Below, piece after piece: positions 36,329-46,182 of a stretch of DNA of 64,000 bases; the stretch's first letter is position 1, and every line of letters begins with the position of its first letter. The stretch is taken from contig CANIBP010000010.1 in the NCBI GenBank assembly GCA_947466075.1, positions 50,861 to 114,860 of the forward strand, given 5' to 3'. Under the pieces are notes generated by a model. That model saw only the letters and a program-made list of their open reading frames with translations, did not search any database and was not told where the DNA came from. The DNA is from Verrucomicrobiaceae bacterium (GTDB lineage: Bacteria; Verrucomicrobiota; Verrucomicrobiia; Verrucomicrobiales; Verrucomicrobiaceae). A program made the position numbers and the translations under genes.

Positions 36329-36691
36329 TCACTTCTCAAACTCTGTCTCCCGGTCCGTTGACGAGAAGCAGATCACCATCTCGGCGTCCTTGCCGTCCAG
36401 AGCATGAGCGTTATGCCATTGACCCGCAGGGATCGAAATGGTGTCTCCGGGATTGAGCAGGAACTTTTCGTCACCCAAGCTGTGTTCGAGATGGCCCGAG
36501 AGTAGGTGTAAAATCTCGTCGCAGTTCGGATGGCGGTGACGCGGGTTGATTTGACCGGCAGGAATGATCACATGGCCAAAGGTCATCGTGGTTGAATTTC
36601 CCAACTCGCGGGAGGCCAGCCAGGTGAGTTTTCCCCATGGTTGGTCGATCAAAATACCATCGGAAAATGCGCAGATCGGTGAGGTGCTCAT
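36329..36691 (-). CDS. Cupin-domain protein
   Basis: 120 residues from ATG at 36691 (MSTSPICAFSDGILIDQPWG). Single cupin_2 barrel: VIIPAGQINPRHRHPNCDEI gives the metal-binding histidines and Glu of motif 1, and LLNPGDTISIPAGQWHNAHA that of motif 2. It could be a small isomerase, dioxygenase or sugar-binding sensor; the sequence does not decide. An upstream TTG at 36784 would add 31 unconserved residues. It is convergent with the DUF1553 gene, 2 bases apart. Confidence 0.83.
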   Translation of the reverse strand: MSTSPICAFSDGILIDQPWGKLTWLASRELGNSTTMTFGHVIIPAGQINPRHRHPNCDEILHLLSGHLEHSLGDEKFLLNPGDTISIPAGQWHNAHALDGKDAEMVICFSSTDRETEFEK

Positions 36692-36854
36692 GGCGAGTGC
36701 GATGCTCACTTTAAGCAGTCTGTTTGGCGACCCCTTTTTGGCCGGTTTTTGCAGGTGGTAAGTGTTTTGTAAACCGCCCAACAATTATTGCTTCTATAAT
36801 CCGAGACCCTAAAATGCCTATGTTCTCAATTCTGAAAGCCCAACGCACTTTGCC

Positions 36855-39551
36855 ATGCCTACTTCATCACACACTCCCCGGTTCCCAAAGTCTTCGTCCG
36901 GGCTGTTGCCCAAGCTTTTGGCGGGAATGCTATCGAGTCTGGTCGCGATCACCGGAATGGCGGCTGAGTTGCCTGTGTTTCGCAGTCTGTTTGTGGATCA
37001 GTCCCTGCGTCCAGATGCCCGTTCACTCGCCGCCTTTGACCTCAGCATTCTGAACCCCCATGCGGAACTCGACATGGAACCGGGTCATGCGCAAGGAAAC
37101 CGCTACCTTGCGTTGCTCGATATGGCTCATGTTCGCACGGGTTCACGTGGAGCCATGCTTGCCGCTGACCGTGAGGTATCTTCCCAGCCATCAGCAATCG
37201 ACAAGCACGCCCGCATCGTTCGTCCCACGGATCCTCAATGGATTCCATGGGCGGTCGAAGCGCTGGCCGATCCAGCGGCAAAGAAAGGCTTCGATGGCTT
37301 TGTGCTTAGCCTCGGGAACGAGGAGGCGGATTCGGCCTCACGCACCAGCGTGGTCACGCTCGCCGCCACGCTGCGTCAGCGTTACCCTGACAAGCACATC
37401 CTGATTGATCTTCACATCGGCATTGGCATCGAAGCCATTCATGTCTCCGATGGCTTCCTCGCTCTCGGTGTTTATACCCGTGAAGGCAAAAACAACACGG
37501 TGGACTGGACACCCATAGCAGAGACACAGCGCCTGACACGCCTCATCCGCAATGTGCAGATGCAAGGCATGCGCGTCTTCGCGGTTGATTACGCTCCTGC
37601 CGATGACCTCACTGCCTGCCGCGAAGCCGCAAAACGCCTCACGAGCATCGGTGCGCTGCCATTCATCACCACCCCCGCATTGAATGGCGTCAATCTCGGT
37701 CCGCTCGAAGAAATATCCCGTCGAGTGCTTGTGCTGCATGGCTGGGATGAAAAGCACGTCGGTGAAAAAGCTGCGGCACCTGAAACCACCCTTACCTCGC
37801 GTGTCATGCGTCAGTCACTCGAATGGCTCGGCTGCGAACTTACGTTCCAAGCCGCAAACGGCGCAGACTTCCTGCCAAAGGATCACAACTTCGCCGCCGT
37901 CATCCTCGATCCCAGCCTCGTGCTCAGCACCGAGCAGCAGCGCACGCTCGCCGCATGGCTGCCTTCGCTGCGTGCCAAAAACATTCCGCTGCTGCTCACC
38001 AGCATGCCTTGGACCGACAGCGCCGCCCGACAGCTCGCCATGCAGCATCTCGGACTCGGCGGCCGGGCGCAGCCCGCCTCGCGTCTGGTCAAAACCAATG
38101 TCGCCAGCATGGATTCCACACTGCTGCGCCCGAATGCAAAAATCACCGCTCGCTCGCTCGGTTTCCTCGATCTCGAAGCACCTTCGGACGCGCACATCGT
38201 GCTCGCCTTGCACGGCCAGGATGCGCTGGGCTCCGAGCATCGCTTTGATCAGGCCTTCCTCGCTTCCTGGGGTGGCGCATGGATCGACCCCGCCGCCGAA
38301 GCGGCAGATCCACAGCTCAATCTGCCCGCCTTCCTCGAACAATGGCTCGGAGCAGATCACGGTGCTCCCGTGCCTGACACCACCACCCGCGAAGGCCGCC
38401 GCGTCTTCTACAGCCACATCGACAGCACCGGTTTTTCTGAACCTTCCACGCTTCCCGGCTTCCCGCTCTGCTCCGAAGTCATGCGTGATCGTATCCTCAA
38501 CCGCTACCTGCTCCCCGTCACCGTTTCCGTCTGCGAAGCCGACATGCGCTGCTGGCTGCCAGGCCAGCAGGCCGTTGATGCACCGCGTCTGGAGCATGTC
38601 GCCCGCAGCATTTTCGAAATGCCGCAAATCCAGGCCGCCTCAAACTCCTTCTCCCGTCCATCGCAATGGACCGCAGGCATCAACATCTCTAGCAAGCTCA
38701 ACGAACGCGCCAAAACCGCTCGTCACGACATGGAACGCGAGATCGCCGGCTCCATGAGCTACATCCACCGCCGCCTGCTGCCGATTGGCAAAGACGTGAA
38801 TCTCATGCTGTGGCCTGAAAATGCGGTGCCCGCGCCCGAGGCGCTGCGCTTCTGCCGCACCATGAATGTCGAGCAGCTTCCTTCCGCATCTATCTCCACC
38901 CCGGCTTCAGCCAATTCGATCCGCATGGAGCCACTCACCGTGTGCTGCCGCTTTGCCGACGTGCGCACTGAGCAGGGCGTCGCTGCGCTCGAAAAAACCT
39001 TCGATGCCTGCGCAGGTGAGCCGCTGCACACCATGACCGCCGCCGCTTATGCCGCCAGCAATCGCGATGCACGCCGCACGCGCATCCTGAGCGCCGGTGA
39101 CAATCGCTGGATCATCCTCAATGCAGGCGCCTCACGCACGCTGCGCCTCGCCGCAAGCGCTGGTGTCCCCGACATGGCACAGTGCCAGGGTGTTTCCGGT
39201 TACACCGTGCATCAGAGCCAGATTTACATCCACACCATGGGCCGTGCGCGCACTGAACTGGTCCTCACCAAGACCAAACCCTCGCAGCATATCCATCTCG
39301 CTGAAAGCAGCGCCCCGGTCGAATTCATGGAGCTGTCCTCACGGCGCGCCACCTTCCATGTACGCGATCTGCGTCCCATTGAAGTCGTCCTCGGTGGCTT
39401 CGAACCGCGTGGTCAGTGCGCCTACTTCGAAAACGGCCGCCCATACTCTGCGAATGCAGATGCCAATGGCATCGTCCACCTCGAACTCGCCTGCCGCTCC
39501 ACGGTCTCCCTCCAATCGCTGCCGCCTGCTATCCAGGCTGCGATGCGCTGA
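36855..39551 (+). CDS. PelA-like polysaccharide hydrolase/deacetylase protein
   Basis: 898 residues with a membrane/signal segment (LLAGMLSSLVAITGMAAELP). The N-terminal third has the look of the TM1410/GH114-type hydrolase domain of PelA (RSLFVDQSLRPDARSLAAFD, GFDGFVLSLGNEEADSASRT). The middle has VFYSHIDSTGFSEPSTLPGF at about residue 517, then LLPVTVSVCEADM, the polysaccharide-deacetylase entry of PelA/DUF2194. The tail is beta-rich. PelA cleaves and deacetylates Pel exopolysaccharide. Acidic residues expected in both active sites seem changed here (LSLG and HIDSTG), from memory of the family. A TPR gene follows by 24 bases, as PelB would. Confidence 0.65.
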   Translation: MPTSSHTPRFPKSSSGLLPKLLAGMLSSLVAITGMAAELPVFRSLFVDQSLRPDARSLAAFDLSILNPHAELDMEPGHAQGNRYLALLDMAHVRTGSRGAMLAADREVSSQPSAIDKHARIVRPTDPQWIPWAVEALADPAAKKGFDGFVLSLGNEEADSASRTSVVTLAATLRQRYPDKHILIDLHIGIGIEAIHVSDGFLALGVYTREGKNNTVDWTPIAETQRLTRLIRNVQMQGMRVFAVDYAPADDLTACREAAKRLTSIGALPFITTPALNGVNLGPLEEISRRVLVLHGWDEKHVGEKAAAPETTLTSRVMRQSLEWLGCELTFQAANGADFLPKDHNFAAVILDPSLVLSTEQQRTLAAWLPSLRAKNIPLLLTSMPWTDSAARQLAMQHLGLGGRAQPASRLVKTNVASMDSTLLRPNAKITARSLGFLDLEAPSDAHIVLALHGQDALGSEHRFDQAFLASWGGAWIDPAAEAADPQLNLPAFLEQWLGADHGAPVPDTTTREGRRVFYSHIDSTGFSEPSTLPGFPLCSEVMRDRILNRYLLPVTVSVCEADMRCWLPGQQAVDAPRLEHVARSIFEMPQIQAASNSFSRPSQWTAGINISSKLNERAKTARHDMEREIAGSMSYIHRRLLPIGKDVNLMLWPENAVPAPEALRFCRTMNVEQLPSASISTPASANSIRMEPLTVCCRFADVRTEQGVAALEKTFDACAGEPLHTMTAAAYAASNRDARRTRILSAGDNRWIILNAGASRTLRLAASAGVPDMAQCQGVSGYTVHQSQIYIHTMGRARTELVLTKTKPSQHIHLAESSAPVEFMELSSRRATFHVRDLRPIEVVLGGFEPRGQCAYFENGRPYSANADANGIVHLELACRSTVSLQSLPPAIQAAMR

Positions 39552-39575
39552 TCCTTTCACCCTTCCCGAGCCTTC

Positions 39576-41273
39576 ATGTCACGCAGTTCACGTCAGATAT
39601 TCCTGCTCATCGTTTCCTACACCGCGCTCGCCATCGTCTGGGGCTGGCGTTTGCATGCGGACGATGCTGTTCCGGTCAAAGAGGATGCGTTGCTCGAAAC
39701 CACGCGCACCGAAATCGCTGCGCGCCTCGCCAATGCTCCCCAGCATCTGCAGCAGGCCGCCGTGTTTCAGCTCGCCATGCTGCCGGAACGTGACGTGCGT
39801 GCTTTGAACGACTGGCGTCAGGCACAGCCAGAGCAACGAGTTCGCCAGCTCACAGTACAGCAGGGCCCGGTTCACGCTCCATGCCCGCTCAACACCGCGC
39901 TCCTGTTCGCCGAACTCATGCGTGCCGACGCACCGCTTGTCGATGACAGCCGCCTGCTCGTCTTCGCCTCCGGTGAGCGCCTCGAAGAACCACACAAGAT
40001 CGAAGCCTTGGAGTTGCTCGCCTCGCAGGCCATTGAAAACAACGAACTCAGCCTCGCCCTCGAAATTTACGAACGCGCCTGCGAATCTCCCATCGCAAGC
40101 TGGCAGAACGTGCTCAATCTCGCCGAGGCGGCACGGCTCGCACGGCGTCCAGCGGCAGCGCTGCGTGTCGTAAACGTATGGCTCGATGACGACAAGCCGC
40201 GCCTTGATGCAGCGCAACGCGAGGACGCGCTCGATCTGCAAACCAAACTGCTGCTCGAAGGCACCCGTTATGCTGAAGCCGGTCGCATCGTGCTCGATAC
40301 TCTGCGTGAGCTGAAGCCAACTGAGGCCATTCCCGCACGCCTCATGCAGCGTGCCGTGCTTGCCACCCATGCCGCTGGTGAGTCCGATGAGCTGCTGCCT
40401 TGGATCGAGCGACAGCTCCGCACCTATCCAGATCATCAGTTCACGCTGGAACAAATCGCTGAAGGAAAAACCATCGCCAACGACTACCGCCACTGGCTCA
40501 GCGAAGCCGCTGCCATTGCCGATCTCAATCAGCAGACCAGCATCGCCTGCGAAATGTTCTTCCGTCTCGCCGCTGCCGGTGAAACCCGTGTGCTCGCACG
40601 TCTGCATGTCCTCGCGACGCAAATTGGTCGTGGCAAAGAGCTCTCGAAGTTGCTCACCACACTGCAGACTCGTTCACAAAACCCAATATCAGCTCCGCAG
40701 CTCGCCCAAGCCTTCGCCTCCGGCAATGCTCCTGCCCCTGCACGCGATCTCCTCGCTGCTCATCTCAAAGCATCCGCCAATGACTGTGAAGGCTGGCGTC
40801 TGCTCACTCAAATCGATGTCACCCTGCGCGGCAGTGGCTCCGCACCCTTTTTGTGGGAGGGTTTCCTCAAACGCTTCCCCGGTGATGCCCCCGCCTTGCG
40901 TCAGCTTGCGCAGCTTCAGTTTGATGCCGCGCACTTTCCCCAGGCCCTGCACACCTTGCAGCAGATTCCCAGTGATCAACTCGATGAAACCAGCCTGCAC
41001 CGCATCATCGCCCTTGCCATACAGCTCGATGACATCACCACCGCGCATCGTGCCCAGCAGCTTCTCGTCGAATCCTCGAAACATCCCGCCGTCAGCGATG
41101 TGCTCGCTCTTGCCAGCCTCACTCGCCAGCATCCCGATGCCGAAGCCGCTCAGGACGCTCTGACCGCAGCCGTTGCAAAACTTCCCGCTCAAACTGCCTT
41201 CCACAAAGAACTTCTCGCCACCCCACAAACCGGCGAAGCAGCCGCGTTCAACACAGCGGTGAAAACGAAGTGA
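39576..41273 (+). CDS. Tetratricopeptide-repeat protein, possible PelB-like partner
   Basis: 565 residues. One N-terminal membrane anchor (IFLLIVSYTALAIVWGWRL) is followed by a long array of helical pairs with TPR spacing (IEALELLASQAIENNELSLA, NVLNLAEAARLARRPAAALR, LRQLAQLQFDAAHFPQALHT). There is no C-terminal beta-barrel. In Pel systems PelB has TPRs that bind PelA plus an outer-membrane porin. Position directly after the PelA-like gene suggests a TPR-only counterpart. Without that context it would be just a TPR protein. Confidence 0.75.
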   Translation: MSRSSRQIFLLIVSYTALAIVWGWRLHADDAVPVKEDALLETTRTEIAARLANAPQHLQQAAVFQLAMLPERDVRALNDWRQAQPEQRVRQLTVQQGPVHAPCPLNTALLFAELMRADAPLVDDSRLLVFASGERLEEPHKIEALELLASQAIENNELSLALEIYERACESPIASWQNVLNLAEAARLARRPAAALRVVNVWLDDDKPRLDAAQREDALDLQTKLLLEGTRYAEAGRIVLDTLRELKPTEAIPARLMQRAVLATHAAGESDELLPWIERQLRTYPDHQFTLEQIAEGKTIANDYRHWLSEAAAIADLNQQTSIACEMFFRLAAAGETRVLARLHVLATQIGRGKELSKLLTTLQTRSQNPISAPQLAQAFASGNAPAPARDLLAAHLKASANDCEGWRLLTQIDVTLRGSGSAPFLWEGFLKRFPGDAPALRQLAQLQFDAAHFPQALHTLQQIPSDQLDETSLHRIIALAIQLDDITTAHRAQQLLVESSKHPAVSDVLALASLTRQHPDAEAAQDALTAAVAKLPAQTAFHKELLATPQTGEAAAFNTAVKTK

Positions 41274-41320
41274 ACGCCAGCACGGTCAGCACGCCGGTCT
41301 GTTGCGCCGTCTAAATACGA

Positions 41321-41498
41321 CCCCTCACCCGGCCTCTCCCCGAAGCCATCGTTCAAAGCATCCGTACTCTCGACGGGGAGAGGAGAATGCGTTTCGCTCC
41401 GTCACGCTTTTCAAAGCCGCACCAAGCGAATCCCCCTCTCCCCGTCCCATGCTGTATTGCTCCATGATTAACTTCGGGGAGAGGGCAGGGGTGAGGGG
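41321..41498. repeat. Nested inverted-repeat intergenic element
   Basis: In the 320 bases between the TPR and lipoprotein genes the outer arms CCCCTCACCC-GGCCTCTCCCC (41321-41341) and GGGGAGAGGG-CAGGGGTGAGGGG (41476-41498) are near-perfect complements. Inner arms GACGGGGAGAGG (41372-41383) and CCTCTCCCCGTC (41435-41446) are exact. The whole can fold into one long stem with side loops. It looks like a dispersed palindromic repeat unit; no open reading frame of interest is inside. Confidence 0.8.
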
Positions 41499-41593
41499 CC
41501 AGCCTCAAGAATAAGAACCCAGAATGTTCATGTCTTTGCCCTGCATGCTGAACGCAGGCTTGCCGATTCCAGTCCATCCAGCACAATCAGCGC

Positions 41594-42049
41594 ATGTCTA
41601 AACACCTCCACGCCCTCCTGCTCCTCCTTTGTCTCACTGCAGGCTGCACCATGCTGCCGCAGGACGAATACGGCCGCCGCCAGATTTACGAGCGGCGTTT
41701 GCACAGCCTCGAATTCCCCGTCACCCGCGCGCGCCTTTATAAAACTCTGCGTCCCGCCTCACCAGCACGACCCACGGGCAACAGTGGGTCCGGTTTGCTG
41801 ACGGGCAGCGAGTTTTACCGGCTTGATGACATCTTCGTCGTCGAACTGTCCGTCGTTTACAAAGCCGTCGCCGGAGCTGCGGATTACTTCAATCCCGCCC
41901 CCACCATCGGCGGCCAGGTGCGTGCCATCCTCGACGCCTCACAAAGCATCGACAATTTCATGGATCGCGGCACGCCAGAACATCCGGCGGACATCATTCA
42001 GCGGGCGCGCATCGTGAGACGGCCAGCGTATCGGAGCGCGAGTTTTTAA
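41594..42049 (+). CDS. Small putative lipoprotein
   Basis: 151 residues. MSKHLHALLLLLCLTAGCTM ends in a lipobox (LTAGC), so a lipoprotein is likely. The rest (QIYERRLHSLEFPVTRARLY, GSEFYRLDDIFVVELSVVYK, SIDNFMDRGTPEHPADIIQR) matches no family that I know. It stands alone between an intergenic repeat and the convergent recQ gene. Confidence 0.65.
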   Translation: MSKHLHALLLLLCLTAGCTMLPQDEYGRRQIYERRLHSLEFPVTRARLYKTLRPASPARPTGNSGSGLLTGSEFYRLDDIFVVELSVVYKAVAGAADYFNPAPTIGGQVRAILDASQSIDNFMDRGTPEHPADIIQRARIVRRPAYRSASF

Positions 42050-42123
42050 CTCGCCTGACTTTCCTGCTTTATCCGCGAACCGGAAAAGTGGCGAGTGGTC
42101 TTCGACACACGCGCGCTCCGTAT

Positions 42124-44277
42124 TCACCCGTGCTTCTTGATGATCTGAATGAAGTCCGGCAGATACTCCTTCGCCTTCTTCTCGCCCACGCCGCGAATTT
42201 TCATCCCCGCCTCAATCGTCTTCGGCTTCAACCGCGTCATGAACTCCAGCGTCTGGTTGCTGAAAATCATAAACGCCGGAACACCCTCCGATTCCGCCAA
42301 TGCCGTGCGGTGACGTTTGAGCTTCTCAAACAACGCATCATCAAAGCCAAGCTCACGCGCAGCGAGCTCTTCGTTCATCGCCGTCTTGCCCTTCGGCTTC
42401 GTCATCGGCGCATGCATCGACGGCCAGCGCATCTTCACGTTCTGACCGGCCTTCATCGCTGCGATGCCCTGTGCGGTGAGTGAGACAATGGGATATTCAC
42501 CGCTGCTGGTCTCGGTGAGGCCCAGTTTCTCCAGTTCGGCGAACAACGGATGCAACGCCTGTGTGCCGACGTGCTTGAGCAGGCCGTAGGTGCTGAGTTG
42601 ATCGTGTCCGGCATCAACGATCTCCTTCGACTTGCTGCCCACGAGCATCTGGATGATGCGCCCCTTGCCAAAGCGGCCCTCCCAAGTGCCGTCCGCATGC
42701 TTGGTGGACATGCGGGCGATGCCGCTGAGTGCCTGACGCAGCATGGTGACTTCCTCCGCTGTGCCTTCGCGCGGCGGCTGCACGCCTTCGGCTTTGCACA
42801 CATCGCAGGTGCCGCAGGGCGTGCTCTCGGTCTCGCCGAAGTAGCGCAAGATCTGCTCCTGGCGGCAGGCTTTGTCATCGTAGCACAGTTCGATCATCGA
42901 CTTGAGCTTCGAGCGGTCGCGACGGTCCTTTTCGCGCAAGGCGTCCATGTCGATTTCAAGATCGCGCGTCAGCACCTTAGGCTGCAACAGCCGTGTGCCG
43001 CGAATGCGCTTCCCCGAAATGTCGAAACGCTCGATGTAGCCGTTGCGAGCGAGATGGCTTAGCGCCGAACCAATCGCCATGCTGTTCTTTGCTCCGGCAC
43101 GGTCGGCGATGTCATCAATCGAGGCCTGCACCTCGTGATTCGAGTCTGCCGCGCTCAGCAATGTCTGATAAACGTTCCGAATGATGTCCACGCTCGGGTT
43201 GTTGCCGTCGATGAAGAACTCCTGCGTCTTCGTGTCGGCAAAATTGAAGAACAGTTCGCAATGGGAAGGCTCGCCATCACGTCCTGCACGGCCCGCCTCT
43301 TGATAATAGGCCTCCACACTGCCCGGAACGTCGAAGTGAACCACAAACCGCACGTCCGAGCGGTCGATGCCCATGCCAAAGGCATTCGTGGCCACGGCGA
43401 CATCGGCCTTCTTCGTGATGAACTTTGTCTGGCGTGATTCGCGCTCCTTGTCATCGAGCCCGCCGTGATACTCGACAGCCTTGAGCTTCCAGTCACGCAA
43501 TTCACTGCCGACTTCCTCGACGCGCTTGCGCGTGGAGCAGTAGATGATGCCCGTCTTGTAGTGCGCGATGATTTTTTTCAGCCGCTCGTATTTGTCGCCA
43601 CTGCTTTTCGTGTGCGTGATGTTCAGGCTCAGATTCGGCCGCTCGAAGCCGCGAATGACCACGTAGGGATCACGCAATTGAAGTGTCTTTAAAATATCGC
43701 CCCGCACCTCCGGCGTGGCCGTGGCGGTCAGCGCGATGACCTGCGGCCGATCCAGATGCTCCAGCGCTTCGCCGAGCCGCATGTAGTCAGGCCGGAAGTC
43801 GTGGCCCCATTGCGAAAGACAGTGCGCCTCATCCACTGCAAACAGCGCGATCTGCACCTGCCGCAGAGCGTTCGTGAACGTGCGGCTGCGGAACCGCTCT
43901 GGTGCCACATAGACGAGCTTGTACTCGCCCCGCCGCAGCGCTTCGATGCGTTCCTGTTGCTCGCCCAACGAGATCGAGCTGTTGATCAGCGTGGCGGGAA
44001 TGCCTCGTCGCTCCAGCGCATCGACCTGATCCTTCATCAGCGCGATGAGCGGACTCACCACGACCGTCACGCCATCCATCACCATCGCCGGAAGCTGATA
44101 GCAGAGCGATTTGCCACCGCCGGTGGGCATGATCACCATCGTGTCGCGGCCGCTCAGGATGCCCGCCATCACCTGTTCCTGACCATCGAGGAACTCGCGG
44201 AAACCAAAATACTTCTGCAACGCCAGTTTGGCGTCGTGGATGGGTGTGGAGTCAGCGGTTGGAAGGAGTTCGGACAC
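42124..44277 (-). CDS. recQ: ATP-dependent DNA helicase RecQ
   Basis: 717 residues, 3'-to-5' helicase of recombination and repair. Helicase motifs in order: [15 protein letters not shown] (I), [14 protein letters not shown] (Ia), [19 protein letters not shown] (II, DEAH, with the aromatic-rich loop), [10 protein letters not shown] (III), [20 protein letters not shown] (V) and [12 protein letters not shown] (VI). The zinc site [16 protein letters not shown] with CGTCDVC follows, then winged helix and a C-terminal HRDC domain (about 640-717). A complete, typical RecQ of slightly above usual length. Confidence 0.95.
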   Translation of the reverse strand: MSELLPTADSTPIHDAKLALQKYFGFREFLDGQEQVMAGILSGRDTMVIMPTGGGKSLCYQLPAMVMDGVTVVVSPLIALMKDQVDALERRGIPATLINSSISLGEQQERIEALRRGEYKLVYVAPERFRSRTFTNALRQVQIALFAVDEAHCLSQWGHDFRPDYMRLGEALEHLDRPQVIALTATATPEVRGDILKTLQLRDPYVVIRGFERPNLSLNITHTKSSGDKYERLKKIIAHYKTGIIYCSTRKRVEEVGSELRDWKLKAVEYHGGLDDKERESRQTKFITKKADVAVATNAFGMGIDRSDVRFVVHFDVPGSVEAYYQEAGRAGRDGEPSHCELFFNFADTKTQEFFIDGNNPSVDIIRNVYQTLLSAADSNHEVQASIDDIADRAGAKNSMAIGSALSHLARNGYIERFDISGKRIRGTRLLQPKVLTRDLEIDMDALREKDRRDRSKLKSMIELCYDDKACRQEQILRYFGETESTPCGTCDVCKAEGVQPPREGTAEEVTMLRQALSGIARMSTKHADGTWEGRFGKGRIIQMLVGSKSKEIVDAGHDQLSTYGLLKHVGTQALHPLFAELEKLGLTETSSGEYPIVSLTAQGIAAMKAGQNVKMRWPSMHAPMTKPKGKTAMNEELAARELGFDDALFEKLKRHRTALAESEGVPAFMIFSNQTLEFMTRLKPKTIEAGMKIRGVGEKKAKEYLPDFIQIIKKHG

Positions 44278-44344
44278 GGGCGGTCATCATGCATGCTCTA
44301 AAGATTGGCCGCAAGAAGACGCAAAACTTAGCCGCAGCGCGGCG

Positions 44345-44575
44345 ACCGTGTCGTAGCCCGGCCTTTCAAGGCCGGGTCATCGAATTGTCCGCCACATGGT
44401 TCATGGCTGCGTCACAGCGTGACGCCCGAACCCTGCACAACGCTCCATACACGCCGCTCATGGTTGCCGCCGGTTCGGGTGTCGCTCTGCGACACGCGCT
44501 GATGCAAATCTGTGAGACGTTTTTATCCCCGCCTTAAAAGGCGGGGCTACGATACGAACGTCGCTCTGCGACGGG
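44345..44575. repeat. Cluster of short intergenic palindromes
   Basis: The 314 bases between recQ and the sugar isomerase hold five perfect dyads: CCCGGCCTT...AAGGCCGGG (44357-44376), GCGTCACAGCGTGACGC (44409-44425), GTGTCGC-TCT-GCGACAC (44479-44495), CCCCGCCTT...AAGGCGGGG (44527-44546) and CGTCGC-TCT-GCGACG (44559-44573). Two share the core TCGCTCTGCGA, and two share the pattern GCCTT/AAGGC. This points to related repeat modules rather than terminators, since no T-run follows. No gene is seen. Confidence 0.75.
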
Positions 44576-44591
44576 AGAATGAACCAATCAA

Positions 44592-45671
44592 TCACTTCTC
44601 TTCCTGACCTTGCTCGTTACGGATCACGACCTTATCCAATCCAAGTCTGTTACCAGCGTAGTGCAGGCATTTCACGATATTGGCCTCCTCATAATCGAGC
44701 GCCTCCTCGGTGCCGAGGCCGGTAACCTTGGGCAGCTTCGCGGCCTTGCGTTCGCGTACCAGCGTGAGCATGCGGGCGAGGTCAGTGCCGGATTTGTCGG
44801 GAAAAGTGGCCCAGTAGCCGGATTTGAGGCAGGGAATGTCCAGCGGATCGCGCGTGATCATCTCCAGGTGATAGTCGATCTGCGGATTGTGCTTCTCAAA
44901 CAGCGCAAACATGCGCGGCAGATCGAGCACGCCCTCGCCCAGCGGCACTTCGGACAGCAGGAAGCCGGTGGGCGTCTCCTGCACGGCCATATCCTTGATG
45001 TGCGTCGTTACGGCAAAGGGCGCGAGTATTTCGACGACGTGCATCGGATCTTCGAGCAAGGCCATGCTGTTGCCGGTATCGACACAGGCGCCGATGTGCG
45101 GGCTGCTAAGGCGTCCGAGCAGCTCCGCCAGCTCCGCCGCTTGGAAATCCTTGTGATTCTCGATGCCGATCCGGACGCGCTGCCGCCGTGCAATGGGTTC
45201 GGCGAGCTGCATGGACTTGAACGCGTTCGCTTTGAAGTGCTTAAAGTCCTCCAGGCTGGAAAACAGCTCGTAGCGCCGTCCGCCGGTCGCGGAACGAAAA
45301 ATCGTTGCGCCTGCTTCCTTGCCGAGACGCAACTCCTTCTCGAAGCGGTCCACATGGCTCTCGTTCTTCGGCAGCGTGATGCTGCCTTCGAGTTTGATGC
45401 CGTAGGATTCACGCGTGTCACGCACCTTACCCGCGAGTTCGCCCGTCCAGCTGTTGACCATGATCTGCAACGCGCCCACACCGAGGCTGCGCACATGATC
45501 CAGCACATCCAGCGCGTTCTCAAACGGCGGACTCTTGAGGCTCGAATACTTGCCCTGCCAGCGCTTCCAGTACGAATGAATGACAATACCCATCCGCTTC
45601 CCACGCAATGCGGCTGGCAGTGGCATGGCTGCCAGAGCAGCGGCGGAAGTCAGAAAAGTGCGGCGATTCAT
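44592..45671 (-). CDS. Exported sugar phosphate isomerase/epimerase-like protein
   Basis: 359 residues. The start MNRRTFLTSAAALAAMPLPA has a RR-T-F-L pattern suggestive of Tat export. The rest is a TIM barrel of the xylose-isomerase-like/endonuclease IV type: MGIVIHSYWKRWQG, VGALQIMVNSWTGELAGKVR, RVRIGIENHKDFQAAELAEL, GACVDTGNSMALLEDPMHVV and YHLEMITRDPLDIP, where Glu, Asp and His ligands for a divalent metal are in the expected strands. The substrate is unknown. The 283 bases upstream to 45955 hold nothing that I can support. Confidence 0.85.
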   Translation of the reverse strand: MNRRTFLTSAAALAAMPLPAALRGKRMGIVIHSYWKRWQGKYSSLKSPPFENALDVLDHVRSLGVGALQIMVNSWTGELAGKVRDTRESYGIKLEGSITLPKNESHVDRFEKELRLGKEAGATIFRSATGGRRYELFSSLEDFKHFKANAFKSMQLAEPIARRQRVRIGIENHKDFQAAELAELLGRLSSPHIGACVDTGNSMALLEDPMHVVEILAPFAVTTHIKDMAVQETPTGFLLSEVPLGEGVLDLPRMFALFEKHNPQIDYHLEMITRDPLDIPCLKSGYWATFPDKSGTDLARMLTLVRERKAAKLPKVTGLGTEEALDYEEANIVKCLHYAGNRLGLDKVVIRNEQGQEEK

Positions 45672-45954
45672 GAGGGTTCAATGAACGTTAACGAAGCTGC
45701 CATCATTTCCAGCAAGCTTCCTGCCAAATGACGATTGGTGAAAGTAAGATGGGTGTGGCGACAGCCCGCCCGTCTGTTTGGGAGCTTGCGAGCACCAGCA
45801 CGCCCTCAAACCGTCGGGCGGTGCTGCGATGTGAGCCATGCTGTTTCACGATCGCCTTCGACGCAGCACACACCCAACCTACATTCCGGCGATTTGCGAT
45901 TTCAGATTTGAAAAGATGACAAGCAGCCGGGTTTTGCATCGGGTGGAGGTGCTT

Positions 45955-46182
45955 CTACCACCAGCGAAACCACTGAGATAAGTCATGCCAGAATTCATCC
46001 CCTTGGCGCATGGCGCAATAGCCGAAGATAAAGGCGACACCAATAACGACAGTCCAAAAGGTGCCTGTAAATGCTTCAAGTTCACGCAACCCGATGAGGA
46101 AGGCCACAAAAGCTCCGAATAGAAAACCACAACCAAAGCGAAGACGCTTTTCAGAGGAATCTGGACCGAGATTAGCATTCAT
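45955..46182 (-). CDS. Small membrane protein of unknown function
   Basis: 75 residues from ATG at 46182 (MNANLGPDSSEKRLRFGCGF) with two membrane segments (FLFGAFVAFLIGLREL, FWTVVIGVAFIFGYC) and a Trp-rich end (DLSQWFRWW). It overlaps the end of the upstream membrane gene by 11 bases, so the two are translationally coupled. GC is visibly lower than in neighbours. No family is recognised. Confidence 0.55.
   Translation of the reverse strand: MNANLGPDSSEKRLRFGCGFLFGAFVAFLIGLRELEAFTGTFWTVVIGVAFIFGYCAMRQGDEFWHDLSQWFRWW

Noticed and set aside
44527..44556. CCCCGCCTT/AAGGCGGGG hairpin as a terminator
   Set aside because: No T-run follows the stem in either direction; it fits better with the palindrome cluster.
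44610..45731. 373-codon open frame on the plus strand
   Set aside because: Antisense to the sugar isomerase gene and without recognisable family motifs.
45703..45939. 78-codon minus-strand frame
   Set aside because: No start context, domain or hydrophobic pattern; it lies in a gap with nothing else to support it.
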